Source: CAYPJE01 sp964410945
GTDB taxonomy: Bacteria > Fidelibacterota > Marinisomatia > Marinisomatales > TCS56
Length of the DNA stretch: 16,242 bases
Direction of reading: 5' to 3'
Assembly: GCA_964410945.1 (NCBI GenBank)
Contig: CAYPJE010000059.1
Location: 1 to 16,242, forward strand
How positions within the stretch are numbered: position 1 is the first letter of the stretch; every line of letters starts with the position of its first letter. The notes below the pieces were generated by a model. It saw only the letters and a list, made by a program, of their open reading frames with translations, did not search any database and was not told where the DNA came from. Positions 1 through 8,258 of this stretch are shown one piece after another. The translations under genes and the position numbers were made by a program.

Positions 1-2
1 AG

Positions 3-50
3 TGGTACATTTTTAAACGACCATTTTTGGTACAATTTATAGCGACCATT
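3..50. repeat. Two tandem repeat units, possible IS21-type insertion sequence end
   Basis: Positions 3-25 and 28-50 are two 23-nt units with a 25-nt period, both beginning TGGTACA and ending CGACCATT, with 19 of 23 positions identical. Multiple GGTACA-type repeats at the termini are a known habit of IS21-family elements; assigning these to that family is from memory of such ends, not from a search. The repeats stop exactly where the beta-helix reading frame begins to make sense (about position 50), so the left edge is probably the end of a mobile element inserted in the gene. No istA or istB coding sequence is visible inside the window. Confidence 0.45.
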
Positions 51-1131
51 AACAGTTGTACATAATGTAACCATTTCCGGTAATAAATGGGGCGGATTTG
101 CGTGTACCGATAATTCTAATCCAATAATAAATGATGTTACTATTAGCAATAATACTGGCCCCGGGATCTTTATCTATGAATCCAGTCTCTTATTGACAAA
201 CGTCATTATAAGTGGCAATCATGCCTCTGAAGGGGGAGGAATATATTTCTATGATAATGTAGTTGAACATCACAAGCTTATACTAAACAATGTTGAAATA
301 AGTGGAAACATTGCCGACGGCCGTGATGGAGGAATATATTGTGCGTTTGAATCCTGGTACGATGGTGCCATTATTACCAATTCATTAATTACTGGCAATT
401 CTGCCTTGGCGGGAGGAGGAATTTATTGCAGTGTTGGGAAAATAGTGCTGACCAATACAACCGTCAGTGGAAATTCACCGGAAGGAATATTATCAGAGTT
501 CGGTTCAGATATCACTTTAGTCAACAGTATATTCTGGAATAATCAATTTAATGAAGTGCTTCTTGGCAGTAGTTCATCAGCATCCGCCTATTACTGTAAT
601 ATCATGGGTGGTGTGATAGGAACAGGTAATATAGATGAAGATCCTTTATTTGTGGAGCCGGATAGCGGGAACTTCAATCTATCAGAAGGTTCCCCGTGTA
701 TCGATGCCGGTAACCCTGATACGGTGTATAATGATATCGAGGATCCATACAATCCCGGATATGCTCTCCATCCTTCCCAAGGCACGATCAGAAATGATAT
801 GGGAGCCTATGGAGGTCATGGTTATTATTATTCCACTATAGCAGTAGATGAGAAACCGGTTTCAATTCCCCATTCCATCAGTTTGTCAAACTATCCAAAT
901 CCATTTAATTCTATCACCACCATTGAATATGATTTGCCTGCCACAGGAAAAGTACGCCTGACCGTCCTCGACCTGCTGGGCCGTGAGGTAGCGGTGCTGG
1001 TTGATGAAATTAGACCATCTGGATCGTACATTATTAATTGGGATGCAGGTAATGCCGCCAGCGGGGTGTATTTTTATCGGCTGGAAACCACCAGGGGAAC
1101 AATACATAAAAAGATGGTTCTAGTAAAATAA
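43..1131 (+). CDS. Secreted beta-helix protein with T9SS sorting domain, 5' truncated
   Basis: A surface or secreted protein fragment of about 362 residues. The frame is open from position 43 after an in-frame TAG at 40-42, and no convincing start codon or ribosome site exists; the TTG at 193 lies inside ongoing repeats. The first half holds short repeats of the form VxISGN followed by GGGIY, typical of right-handed parallel beta-helices (Pmp-like repeats). Next comes a segment like the choice-of-anchor Q domain, with DPLFVEPDSGNF and GSPCIDAGNPD. The last ~80 residues are a type A type IX secretion sorting domain: NYPNPFN, LLGREVAVLVD, SGVYFYRL and a final basic MVLVK. Such proteins are exported and attached to or released from the outer membrane. 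The N-terminus with its signal peptide is missing, probably because of the element at the left edge, so this is likely a remnant. It ends one base before the convergent oxidoreductase gene. The domain call is firm; the ligand is unknown. Confidence 0.8.
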   Translation, partial: RPLTVVHNVTISGNKWGGFACTDNSNPIINDVTISNNTGPGIFIYESSLLLTNVIISGNHASEGGGIYFYDNVVEHHKLILNNVEISGNIADGRDGGIYCAFESWYDGAIITNSLITGNSALAGGGIYCSVGKIVLTNTTVSGNSPEGILSEFGSDITLVNSIFWNNQFNEVLLGSSSSASAYYCNIMGGVIGTGNIDEDPLFVEPDSGNFNLSEGSPCIDAGNPDTVYNDIEDPYNPGYALHPSQGTIRNDMGAYGGHGYYYSTIAVDEKPVSIPHSISLSNYPNPFNSITTIEYDLPATGKVRLTVLDLLGREVAVLVDEIRPSGSYIINWDAGNAASGVYFYRLETTRGTIHKKMVLVK

Positions 1132-1132
1132 A

Positions 1133-2110
1133 CTATTCTTTTTCGGCTTTCTCCAGCGCTGAAATAATCGTCTGTAAATCCTTAAAGGCTTCGGAAAACG
1201 TACTCACCGGTTGACGACCCTCCCGAATGGCGGCAAAGAAATCCTCGAATTCACCAACGTAACCCATATCCGGGTTGACCCCCTCATCGATCAAAACCGT
1301 GTCGTTGTCTTTCACAACGATGTGGTTCTGCTCCACACTAATGCTGGCCTGATCTCCGATGATCACCAGCCGGTTCTCGTTCAGACCCGGGGCGCTGTAG
1401 TACAGGTTCAACACCCCTTGCACACCTTTGGCGGTAGTAAATTGAAAATTGAATGTGTCAACCTCGCCGATGGCCGGATTAATGCTCTTTACCTGAGCCT
1501 GGCCGGTCACAATATCACCGAATAATTCCCGGATCGCCGCGATCTGGTGCACACCGCCATCGGTTACAAACCCGCCGGGATACTGGTGGTCGATCCGCCA
1601 GCGGGTGTGGACATATTCCACACTGTCATCCACCAGGAACAGGTTATTCCAGAACACTGCGTACGGTTCGCCGATTGTTCCGGCGTTCAGCAATTCCTTC
1701 AAACGGAGGATCAGCGGCCGGTAACGGAAATTCTCCGCCACCATCATCACCAGGTCCGGATAGCGGTCCGGGAAAGCCAGCATTTTCTCAGCGTCAGCCA
1801 GGTTGGCGGCCAGGGGCTTTTCTACGATTACATGCTTGCCCGCTTCCAGCGCCGCCCGGGTAACGATATAATTCAAATGAATCGGCAGGATGATATTCAC
1901 GGCCTCCACTTCCGGGTTGGCCAGCAGTTCCCGGTAGTCCAGGGTATAGGGCACCCCGCCAATCAGTTCGGAAAATTGCTTTGCCTTCGGTTCGGTGTGA
2001 TTGCAAACCTGTACGATTTCAAACTTGTCGGCCAGTTGTTTCAACGCCGGCCAGTGCAGCTTCCGCGCCGCGATACCCGTCCCGATTATTCCCAGTTTTA
2101 CCGGTCGCAT
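1133..2110 (-). CDS. Gfo/Idh/MocA family oxidoreductase
   Basis: A 325-residue NAD(P)-dependent dehydrogenase of unknown substrate. The N-terminal Rossmann fold has GIIGTG at residues 7-12. EKPLA at 97-101 is the family signature, with the lysine expected at the active site. GGFVTDGGVHQ at 179-189 matches the C-terminal GG...D.G.H motif, with Asp184 and His188 the likely catalytic pair. The length is normal for the family. The ATG at 2110 is chosen because GGAGG sits nine bases upstream; the longer frame would need a TTG at 2131 without such a site. It lies 55 bp after asd on the same strand with no terminator visible between, so it is probably the last gene of the SAM-riboswitch operon. Most relatives act on sugars, inositols or amino-sugar derivatives. 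A role linked to aspartate or methionine metabolism is suggested only by position. Confidence 0.9.
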   Translation of the reverse strand: MRPVKLGIIGTGIAARKLHWPALKQLADKFEIVQVCNHTEPKAKQFSELIGGVPYTLDYRELLANPEVEAVNIILPIHLNYIVTRAALEAGKHVIVEKPLAANLADAEKMLAFPDRYPDLVMMVAENFRYRPLILRLKELLNAGTIGEPYAVFWNNLFLVDDSVEYVHTRWRIDHQYPGGFVTDGGVHQIAAIRELFGDIVTGQAQVKSINPAIGEVDTFNFQFTTAKGVQGVLNLYYSAPGLNENRLVIIGDQASISVEQNHIVVKDNDTVLIDEGVNPDMGYVGEFEDFFAAIREGRQPVSTFSEAFKDLQTIISALEKAEKE

Positions 2111-2119
2111 GTTTTTCTT

Positions 2120-2124
2120 CCTCC
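2120..2124 (-). promoter_or_regulatory. Ribosome binding site deciding the oxidoreductase start
   Basis: GGAGG on the minus strand, nine bases before the ATG at 2110. It lies inside the upstream TTG-started extension and therefore favours the shorter protein. Confidence 0.75.
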
Positions 2125-2165
2125 GTACCAATTCACAACAACCGGCGAATTTACATCAGAAATTA

Positions 2166-3212
2166 TCAGGATTTAAGCAACCCTTTCGCCACCGCCAGCT
2201 CGGCGTTCAGAATTGCGCAACCGGCGGCACCCCGCACCGTATTGTGCGACAGCACTGAAAATTTATAATCCAGCAGCGGACATTCCCGCAAGCGGCCTAC
2301 ACTGGTGGTCATTCCATAACCAAGATTACGGTGCAAACGGGGCTGGGGATAATAGGGGTTATCGAAATATTGAATTGGCTGCTCCGGCGCCGATGGCAGT
2401 TCCGGTACAGGATTAGCCCCGCGGAATTCCTGCCAGGCGGCGATCAGGTCGGCTTCGGCGGCGGGCCGGGCCAGCTTTACCGAAACGGCTTCCAGATGAC
2501 CATCGGTAACCGCCACCCGGTGACAGAAAGCACTAACCTTGAAATCCGCCGACTCAATATGATCCCCGGCTAAATTTCCCAGTAATTTCTGCGGCTCTTC
2601 CTCTACTTTATCCTCCTCGTCGGCGATGTAGGGCACCACATTGTCAATGATATCCAGGCTGGAAACACCGGGATAGCCGGCGCCGGACAGGGCCTGCATG
2701 GTGACGGCATTCACCGCTTCCAGGCCAAAGGCATCGTAGAGCGGTTTGAGGGCCATCACCAGACCGATCACCGAGCAGTTGGGATTGGTAATGATCATCC
2801 CGTTTTCAAATTCCTGCGATTTTACCAGATCGATATGGTCGCTGTTCACCTCCGGAATCACCAGTGGAATATTCGTTCCCATACGATGATTTTTGGCATT
2901 GGAAACCACGGTGAATCCTGCCTTGGCAAAGGCCAACTCGGCGGTTCCGGCCACGCTGGAATCCAGCCCGGAGAAGGCCAGCTTCGCTTCCAGGCCCGGT
3001 TCGCAGGGCTGGACCACCATATCGCGTACTTTCGCCGGGATCGGATTCGGCAGAAACCAGTTGGCCGCCTGGTGATACGGTTTCCCCGCCGAGCGGTCCG
3101 AAGCCGCCAGGGCGGTTATCTCGAACCAGGGATGATCGGCCAGCAGGGTAATGAATTTTTGGCCCACACTGCCGGTGGCACCCAGAATCGCAACAGGAAT
3201 TTTAACACTCAT
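2166..3212 (-). CDS. asd: Aspartate-semialdehyde dehydrogenase
   Basis: This enzyme reduces aspartyl phosphate to aspartate semialdehyde with NADPH in the cytoplasm, the second step of the lysine, threonine and methionine trunk. The 348-residue protein has the dinucleotide motif GATGSVG at 11-17, the active-site cysteine Cys146 in TNPNCS, SGAGYPG at 176-182, HRVAVTDGH at 231-239 and NTVRGAAG at 324-331. The glycine-rich SGAGYPG and HRV.V.DGH segments resemble the archaeal/fungal-type branch of the family rather than the E. coli type. The ATG at 3212 is preferred because AAGGA lies eight bases upstream and because it shares one base with the thrA stop (TAATG), an arrangement typical of translational coupling. 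A longer start at 3239 would run 28 bases into thrA. Function is secure from the motifs and context. Confidence 0.95.
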   Translation of the reverse strand: MSVKIPVAILGATGSVGQKFITLLADHPWFEITALAASDRSAGKPYHQAANWFLPNPIPAKVRDMVVQPCEPGLEAKLAFSGLDSSVAGTAELAFAKAGFTVVSNAKNHRMGTNIPLVIPEVNSDHIDLVKSQEFENGMIITNPNCSVIGLVMALKPLYDAFGLEAVNAVTMQALSGAGYPGVSSLDIIDNVVPYIADEEDKVEEEPQKLLGNLAGDHIESADFKVSAFCHRVAVTDGHLEAVSVKLARPAAEADLIAAWQEFRGANPVPELPSAPEQPIQYFDNPYYPQPRLHRNLGYGMTTSVGRLRECPLLDYKFSVLSHNTVRGAAGCAILNAELAVAKGLLKS

Positions 3213-5647
3213 TATAATAATCCTTCGGTTTGAACACATTTAAATATATCGGTCAATATACCGGCTGCCGTTACCGGCGCACCAGCACCGGGACCCTTGA
3301 TTGTCAGGGGATAATCGCAGTAGCGGGCAGTGGTCAATACAATCACATTTTCACTGCCGATCAGAGTGGCTGCCGGATGTGTTTGATCGGTGCCAGTCAA
3401 CTTGACAGTGGCTTTTCCGCCTTCCAGTACGGCCAGGTAGCGCAGGAATTTCCTCTGGTCCCGGGCTGCCTTCCGCTGTTCTTCGAACTGTGCGTCAAAA
3501 TCTGCCAGGGCTGTTATAAACTGCGGGACCGTTAAGTCGGGATCGATCCCCGCTGGCAGCAGGCTCTCCACCTCTACGTTGTTCAGTTCCATTGGAAAGC
3601 CCAGCTCACGGGCCAGGATCAGGATTTTCCGGGCCACGTCCAGACCGTTTAAATCATTGCGCGGATCGGGTTCGGTATAGCCTTTACCCAACGCTTCTTT
3701 CACCAGTGTGCTGAAGGGGACACTGCCGTCGAAAGCATTGAACAGATAACTCAACGTGCCCGACAGCACCGCTTCGATTTTCAGAATTGTGTCACCGCTG
3801 TCCTGCAAACCGCGCAGGGTGCTGATCACCGGCAGACCGGCCCCTACATTGGTCTCGTAATAAAAGTGGGCCTTTTCCCCACCAGCCGTCTTCAACGATT
3901 GGAAATAATCATATCCCAGGGTGTTGGCCACCTTGTTGGGTGTTACCACCGATACACCGCGCTGCAGCAGTTTTTCATACTGCTCGGCAGTAGTTTTAGT
4001 GGCTGTGCAATCAACCAGAATAGCCTGTCCGGCACCATAGCTGGGTATCTTTTCAAAGAATGTTTCCAGATCAGTCGGATCGCCATTTTTATTCAATTCA
4101 TCCTGCCAGCCGGTCAGTTCAATACCAGCGGGACTGAGCAGCATTTTATCGATATTTGCCACCCCCAGCAACCTGATTGTAGCCGGCGGATTCTCAAGCC
4201 CGGCAATCTGATGCAATAATTCGCTTCCGATTAAACCAGTTCCCACCAGGTAGATATCCAGCAGTTTTTCCTCTGGTTTGAAAAAGGTACGGTGCAGGGT
4301 TTTGATAGCCGCTGTTTCATCGGCCTGGGTCACCACAATCGAAATATTCCGTTCCGATGATCCCTGGGCTATAGCTACTACATTAATATTCTGCCGCCCA
4401 AGGGCACTGAAGACCCGTCCGGATATCCGAGGCCGGTGACGCATGTTTTCACCAACCACGGCCACTACCGATAGATCGGTCTCGATCTTAACCTGATCGA
4501 TTACCTGTGCCAGTAATTCAACTTCGAATTCCTCTTCCAGTACTTCCTGGGCCGCTTCCGCATCGGCGGGATAAATTGCCATGCAGATCGAATGTTCGCT
4601 GGAGGCCAGTGAAACCAGAAATACACTTATATCCCGGGAGGCCAGGGCCTGGAAAATTCGTGCATTGATCCCGGCTACACCGATCATACCACTACCCTGG
4701 ATCCGGACCAGGGCAATATCACGGATTGATGAAATCCCGGTGATTACAAAACCGTTCCGCCGGGCCTCGTTGCTGATCACCGTACCGGCAAATTCCGGTT
4801 TGAACGTGTTTTTTATCACCAGGGGAATATTTCTGATACGGGCCGGCTGGGTGGCGGGCGGGAAAATCACCTCAGCCCCGAAATGCGACATTTCCAGGGC
4901 TTCCTCGTAGGTGATGTGGGACAGGGTAAAAGCATCCGGCTCTTTCCGCGGATCGGTGGTCATTACCCCATCCACATCAGTCCATATCTGGATTTCCTCG
5001 GCCTGGACACCGGCTCCCACCAGCGAAGCGGTATAATCCGATCCACTACGCCCCAGGGTGGTGGTGTCGCCAATGGCGTTGGCGGCAATGAATCCGGTCA
5101 CTACTTGTACAGTTGATGCTGATTTAAAGTATTCGTCGATATTGGCCAGAGTAGCCTGCAAATCGACCCGCGCCGAGCTGTAATTACTATCAGTCCGTAT
5201 GATCCTTCTGGCATCCAGCCAGGCAGCTTTAACGCCATTCTTTACCAGTCCGGCACTGACAATTACCGCCGAAAGCCGCTCCCCGAAGCTAAGGATCTGA
5301 TCCATGGTCTTGGGCGCCAGGTATCGGACCAGAAAAACACCTTTCAACAGGTCGCCCAATTCATCGAACAGCGGTTCGATTTCAGCTTGGATTGACTGGG
5401 GATCTTCAAGTAATTCTCCCAGTGTTTCCAGGTGGCGGGTTTTAATCCCCTGAACAATCTCCCGGTATTTTTTATGGCCCGAGACCGCTATTCGGGCGGC
5501 TTCGATCAACTTATCGGTTACACCACCCAGGGCGGATACAACCACAACAATTGAGCCCTGGTCACGGGCGGATTTAATTATCTGACAGGCATTGTCAATT
5601 CGCGGCGCAGTGGCCAGCGAAGACCCGCCGAACTTCAACACTTTCAT
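3212..5647 (-). CDS. thrA: Bifunctional aspartokinase / homoserine dehydrogenase
   Basis: An 811-residue fusion catalysing the first and third steps from aspartate to homoserine. The kinase domain covers roughly residues 1-295: KFGGSS at 5-10, GRSGSDYTASL at 199-209 and WTDVDGVMTTDPR at 222-234. Two ACT-type regulatory segments follow at about 315-385 (GSGMIGVAGINA) and 393-455 (VVGENMRHRPRISG), where threonine or another end product would bind. The homoserine dehydrogenase begins near 464 with VGTGLIG, then TPNKVAN at 569-575, ETNVGAGLP at 598-606, a DLNGLDVARK segment at 665-674 holding the catalytic lysine, and KGPGAGA at 784-790. The length matches E. coli ThrA and MetL (about 810-820). 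The ATG start overlaps the end of metX by 53 nt and the stop overlaps asd by one base. The ribosome site is weak (GAGAAAG), so coupling to metX is likely. Whether feedback follows threonine (ThrA) or not (MetL) cannot be read from sequence; the symbol reflects architecture. Confidence 0.95.
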   Translation of the reverse strand: MKVLKFGGSSLATAPRIDNACQIIKSARDQGSIVVVVSALGGVTDKLIEAARIAVSGHKKYREIVQGIKTRHLETLGELLEDPQSIQAEIEPLFDELGDLLKGVFLVRYLAPKTMDQILSFGERLSAVIVSAGLVKNGVKAAWLDARRIIRTDSNYSSARVDLQATLANIDEYFKSASTVQVVTGFIAANAIGDTTTLGRSGSDYTASLVGAGVQAEEIQIWTDVDGVMTTDPRKEPDAFTLSHITYEEALEMSHFGAEVIFPPATQPARIRNIPLVIKNTFKPEFAGTVISNEARRNGFVITGISSIRDIALVRIQGSGMIGVAGINARIFQALASRDISVFLVSLASSEHSICMAIYPADAEAAQEVLEEEFEVELLAQVIDQVKIETDLSVVAVVGENMRHRPRISGRVFSALGRQNINVVAIAQGSSERNISIVVTQADETAAIKTLHRTFFKPEEKLLDIYLVGTGLIGSELLHQIAGLENPPATIRLLGVANIDKMLLSPAGIELTGWQDELNKNGDPTDLETFFEKIPSYGAGQAILVDCTATKTTAEQYEKLLQRGVSVVTPNKVANTLGYDYFQSLKTAGGEKAHFYYETNVGAGLPVISTLRGLQDSGDTILKIEAVLSGTLSYLFNAFDGSVPFSTLVKEALGKGYTEPDPRNDLNGLDVARKILILARELGFPMELNNVEVESLLPAGIDPDLTVPQFITALADFDAQFEEQRKAARDQRKFLRYLAVLEGGKATVKLTGTDQTHPAATLIGSENVIVLTTARYCDYPLTIKGPGAGAPVTAAGILTDIFKCVQTEGLL
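3221..3225 (-). promoter_or_regulatory. Ribosome binding site deciding the asd start
   Basis: AAGGA on the minus strand, eight bases before the ATG at 3212 and inside the last codons of thrA. It supports the coupled TAATG junction over the upstream ATG at 3239. Confidence 0.65.
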
Positions 5648-6686
5648 TTTTCTGCTTTCTCAACCAGTTTGTAATTAAGGTATTCAATTGGTTCTGTTCA
5701 ATTAAAAAGGCGTCGTGCCCATGGGGTGAATTCAGAATTTTCAGTTCACCGCCCGGGATTCCCTGGGCTAATTCATGCTGCTCGGCAAGAGGATATAGGA
5801 TATCCGAGTCAATTCCGATCACCAGGGTGGGCTGGACGATTGTTTCCAGAACGCTGTAATAATTCCCGCGGCCCCGGCCGATATCATGCCGATCCATTTT
5901 TTCAGTCAGGGTAATATAGCTGTTGGCATCGAAACGACGGACAATTTTATTCCCCTGGTAATCCAGGTAGCTTTCAACGGCAAACTGATCGTCACCATTC
6001 TGCTTGCTCCTTCCAAAGCGCTTTTCAAAGGACTGTTGGGTACGATAGGTCAGCATGGCAATCCGGCGGGCGTTGGCCAGACCGGCTTCCGGTGGCCGAT
6101 TGGCTGGATAGTGTCCGTCTTTCCAATCAGGATCAGCATAAATCGCCTGTCGCTGAACCTCACTCCAGCCGATGCACCAGGCCGAATGGCGTCCGCTGGC
6201 GGCAATCGGAACCAACAGTTTTACATAGTTCCCGAAGAAAGCCCATTCCAGAACCTGCATCCCGCCCAGTGATCCACCGATCACCAGCTCAACGCCGGTT
6301 ATTCCCAGATGATCCAGCAGGCGGCGGTGCAGACGGACTGAATCCCTCACCGTTACGGATGTAAAATCCGGACCGTAGGGCTGACCGGTAGATGGACTAA
6401 CAGTCGTTGGTCCGCAGGATCCGTAACAGGAACCCAGGACATTGGCACAGATGACAAAATACTGATCAGTATCCAGGGCCTTACCGGGACCCAGCAGGCC
6501 GGACCACCATTCATCCACGGCCGTATTGCCGGTCAGGGTGTGCCCCACCACGATCACGTTGTCGCGTCGGGCGTTCAGCCTGCCCCAGGTGCGATAAGCC
6601 ACAGCCACATCCTTCAATTCCTGCCCGTTCTCCAGTTGAAAGACCGGAAAACGGTGCTGTCTGGTATCGGATTCGGTGTTTTCCAT
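5595..6686 (-). CDS. metX: Homoserine O-acetyltransferase (MetX)
   Basis: An alpha/beta-hydrolase-fold enzyme that acylates homoserine, committing it to methionine. The 363-residue protein has VVGHTLTGN at 46-54, GGSLGGMQ at 137-144 with nucleophile Ser139, GIDSDILYP at 291-299 with probable catalytic Asp295, and SPHGHDAFL at 320-328 with catalytic His324. The family includes acetyl- and succinyl-transferases; acetyl is inferred from the adjacent metY, which uses O-acetylhomoserine. Start ATG at 6686 has GGGAG six bases upstream and lies one base from the metY stop. The final residues, after about Lys346, extend past where relatives normally end and are encoded in the 53-nt overlap with thrA, so this tail is probably a run-on without its own role. 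Confidence 0.95.
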   Translation of the reverse strand: MENTESDTRQHRFPVFQLENGQELKDVAVAYRTWGRLNARRDNVIVVGHTLTGNTAVDEWWSGLLGPGKALDTDQYFVICANVLGSCYGSCGPTTVSPSTGQPYGPDFTSVTVRDSVRLHRRLLDHLGITGVELVIGGSLGGMQVLEWAFFGNYVKLLVPIAASGRHSAWCIGWSEVQRQAIYADPDWKDGHYPANRPPEAGLANARRIAMLTYRTQQSFEKRFGRSKQNGDDQFAVESYLDYQGNKIVRRFDANSYITLTEKMDRHDIGRGRGNYYSVLETIVQPTLVIGIDSDILYPLAEQHELAQGIPGGELKILNSPHGHDAFLIEQNQLNTLITNWLRKQKNESVEVRRVFAGHCAAN

Positions 6687-6687
6687 T

Positions 6688-8010
6688 TTACACTCCCGTC
6701 TTTTTCAGGGCCTGTTCGAAATCAGCTTTTATGTCTTCAATATGTTCGATTCCCACCGAAACGCGGATCAGATCCTCACTGACACCGGAGGATTTCCGTT
6801 CTTCCACCGTCAATTGCTGGTGGGTGGTGGAAGCTGGGTGGATCACCAGCGTCTTGGCATCACCCACATTGGCCAGATGACTGGCCAGATTCACATTATC
6901 AATAAAGGTTTTACCTGCTTCAACACCACCTTTGATACCAAAAGTCAGCACCGCGCCAAAGCCATTTTGTAAATATTTCCGGGCCTGCTGATGGTGGGAA
7001 TGCTCTGGTAGTCCGGCATAATTTACCCAGGCCACCGCCGGCTGTTGCTGGAGCCATTTAGCCAGCTCAAGTGTATTGTCAACATGGCGCTGAACACGAA
7101 GGGAAAGGGTCTCCAATCCCTGGAGCAGCAGGAAAGAACCGAAAGGATTCTGGCAGGGACCGAAGTCCCTCAGGCCCTCAACGCGGGCCCGCAGGATGAA
7201 GGCGATATTGGTACCGGTTACACCATCAGGTCCGAAGGTTTCCCAGAATTTCAGTCCGTGGTAGCCAGGGGACGGTTCAGTGAATACGGGGAATTTGCCG
7301 TTATCCCATGGGAAAGTACCGGCATCAACGATTACCCCGCCAATGGTTGTACCATGGCCACCGATCCATTTGGTAGCGGACTGCACGACAATATCGGCAC
7401 CATGCTCGATGGGACGGCACAGGTAACCGGCCGCCCCGAAGGTATTATCGACAATCAGGGGGATACCGGCCTTTTCGGCCACTCGTTTGATGGATTCAAA
7501 ATCCGGGACATTGAATTGGGGATTCCCAATCGATTCCACGTAGAGGGCTTTGGTGCGCTCGTCAATCAAACTTTCCAGTTCGGTGGCATCATCCCCGGAG
7601 GCGAATTTCACATTGATCCCCAACCGTGGCAGACTGACCTTGAACTGGTTGTAGGTGCCGCCATACAGGTAACTGGTGGATACGATATTATCCCCGGCCT
7701 CGGCCAGCGTGGCGATAGCCAGGAACTGAGCCGCCTGTCCGCTGGCTGTGGCCAGGGCCGCCACGCCGCCTTCCAGGGCGGCAATCCGTTTTTCGAAAAC
7801 ATCGGTGGTAGGATTCTGAATCCGGGTATAAATATTTCCGAACTCCTTCAGGGCAAACAGGTTGGCGCCGTGCTCGCTGTCATCAAAAGTAAATGATGAA
7901 CTGGCGTAGACCGGCACGGCCCGCGCGTTGGTTCCGGGGGCCGGTTCCTGTCCTGCGTGAACCTGGAGGGTCTCAAATCTGTGTGCATCCCTCGGGATGT
8001 TCTGATTCAT
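6688..8010 (-). CDS. metY: O-acetylhomoserine sulfhydrylase (MetY)
   Basis: A PLP-dependent Cys/Met-metabolism enzyme that condenses O-acetylhomoserine with sulfide to give homocysteine (direct sulfhydrylation). The 440-residue protein has the typical N-terminus ETLQVHAGQ, the tetramer and substrate segment YTRIQNPTTD at 61-70, ASGQAAQ at 89-95 in the cofactor pocket, and VQSATKWIGGHG at 209-220 with Lys214 as the Schiff-base lysine. Its length (420-440 residues is usual) and the extended GxxPGYHGL region separate it from MetB and MetC, which are near 380-400. Start ATG at 8010 has AAGGA ten bases upstream. It is the first gene behind the SAM-I riboswitch and terminator, and is followed by metX with one base between them. 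Assignment as MetY is strong. Confidence 0.95.
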   Translation of the reverse strand: MNQNIPRDAHRFETLQVHAGQEPAPGTNARAVPVYASSSFTFDDSEHGANLFALKEFGNIYTRIQNPTTDVFEKRIAALEGGVAALATASGQAAQFLAIATLAEAGDNIVSTSYLYGGTYNQFKVSLPRLGINVKFASGDDATELESLIDERTKALYVESIGNPQFNVPDFESIKRVAEKAGIPLIVDNTFGAAGYLCRPIEHGADIVVQSATKWIGGHGTTIGGVIVDAGTFPWDNGKFPVFTEPSPGYHGLKFWETFGPDGVTGTNIAFILRARVEGLRDFGPCQNPFGSFLLLQGLETLSLRVQRHVDNTLELAKWLQQQPAVAWVNYAGLPEHSHHQQARKYLQNGFGAVLTFGIKGGVEAGKTFIDNVNLASHLANVGDAKTLVIHPASTTHQQLTVEERKSSGVSEDLIRVSVGIEHIEDIKADFEQALKKTGV

Positions 8011-8070
8011 TGTGCTGATATCCTTTTAAGTTGTAGCTATCCGGTCATCGTTAGGGGGAGATAGTGTCGA

Positions 8071-8109
8071 TATAAAACAAAACCCTCTCCTGTAATCAGA
8101 AGAGGGTTT
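8071..8109 (-). terminator. Intrinsic terminator of the SAM riboswitch expression platform
   Basis: Reading the minus strand, AAACCCTCT (8109-8101) pairs perfectly with AGAGGGTTT (8088-8080) across a 12-nt loop and is followed by TGTTTTAT, a U-rich run. Just upstream, TTGAAAG (8144-8138) can pair with CTTTCAA (8114-8108), whose end touches the first arm of the terminator. This is a candidate antiterminator that begins where the aptamer closing helix ends. The arrangement fits SAM-induced premature termination before metY. Confidence 0.85.
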
Positions 8110-8144
8110 GAAAGTTTTATGCCCGGATAATCCGAAGCTTTCAA

Positions 8145-8244
8145 TCATCTATCTCACACTTGCGTGGAGTAGGAATTGGCACCTTTCCCTTTCGGGTGGT
8201 TGCCAGGGTGTCTGTGGGCCTAATCCCTCAACCCTTCTGGATGA
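8145..8244 (-). ncRNA. SAM-I riboswitch aptamer (S box leader)
   Basis: The minus strand carries the S-box core in order: closing helix P1 TCATC (8244-8240) with GATGA (8149-8145); GAGGGATTAGGCCC (8229-8216) for the P2 region; GGCAACC (8204-8198); a P3 hairpin CCC-GAAA-GGG; GGTGCCAATTCC (8183-8172); and a P4 hairpin with a GCAA loop at about 8157-8166. Order, spacing and the near-invariant GGCAACC and GGTGCCAATTCC boxes match the SAM-I class. The intrinsic terminator follows within 40 nt and metY about 135 nt downstream. When S-adenosylmethionine is abundant the leader should stabilise the terminator and shut the operon off. Confidence 0.93.
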
Positions 8245-8258
8245 CTCAAGTTTTACTG

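Noticed and set aside
1105..1145. Possible bidirectional terminator between the convergent first two genes
   Set aside because: Only an AT-only AAAAAGA/TCTTTTT pairing with a long loop is present, too weak to call.
1547..2176. A 209-codon plus-strand open frame opposite the oxidoreductase
   Set aside because: Antisense shadow rich in His, Gln and Arg with no recognisable family; the minus-strand gene has all its motifs.
7045..7896. A 283-codon plus-strand open frame opposite metY
   Set aside because: It lies wholly inside metY on the opposite strand, has no domain resemblance or ribosome site, and reflects codon bias of the real gene.
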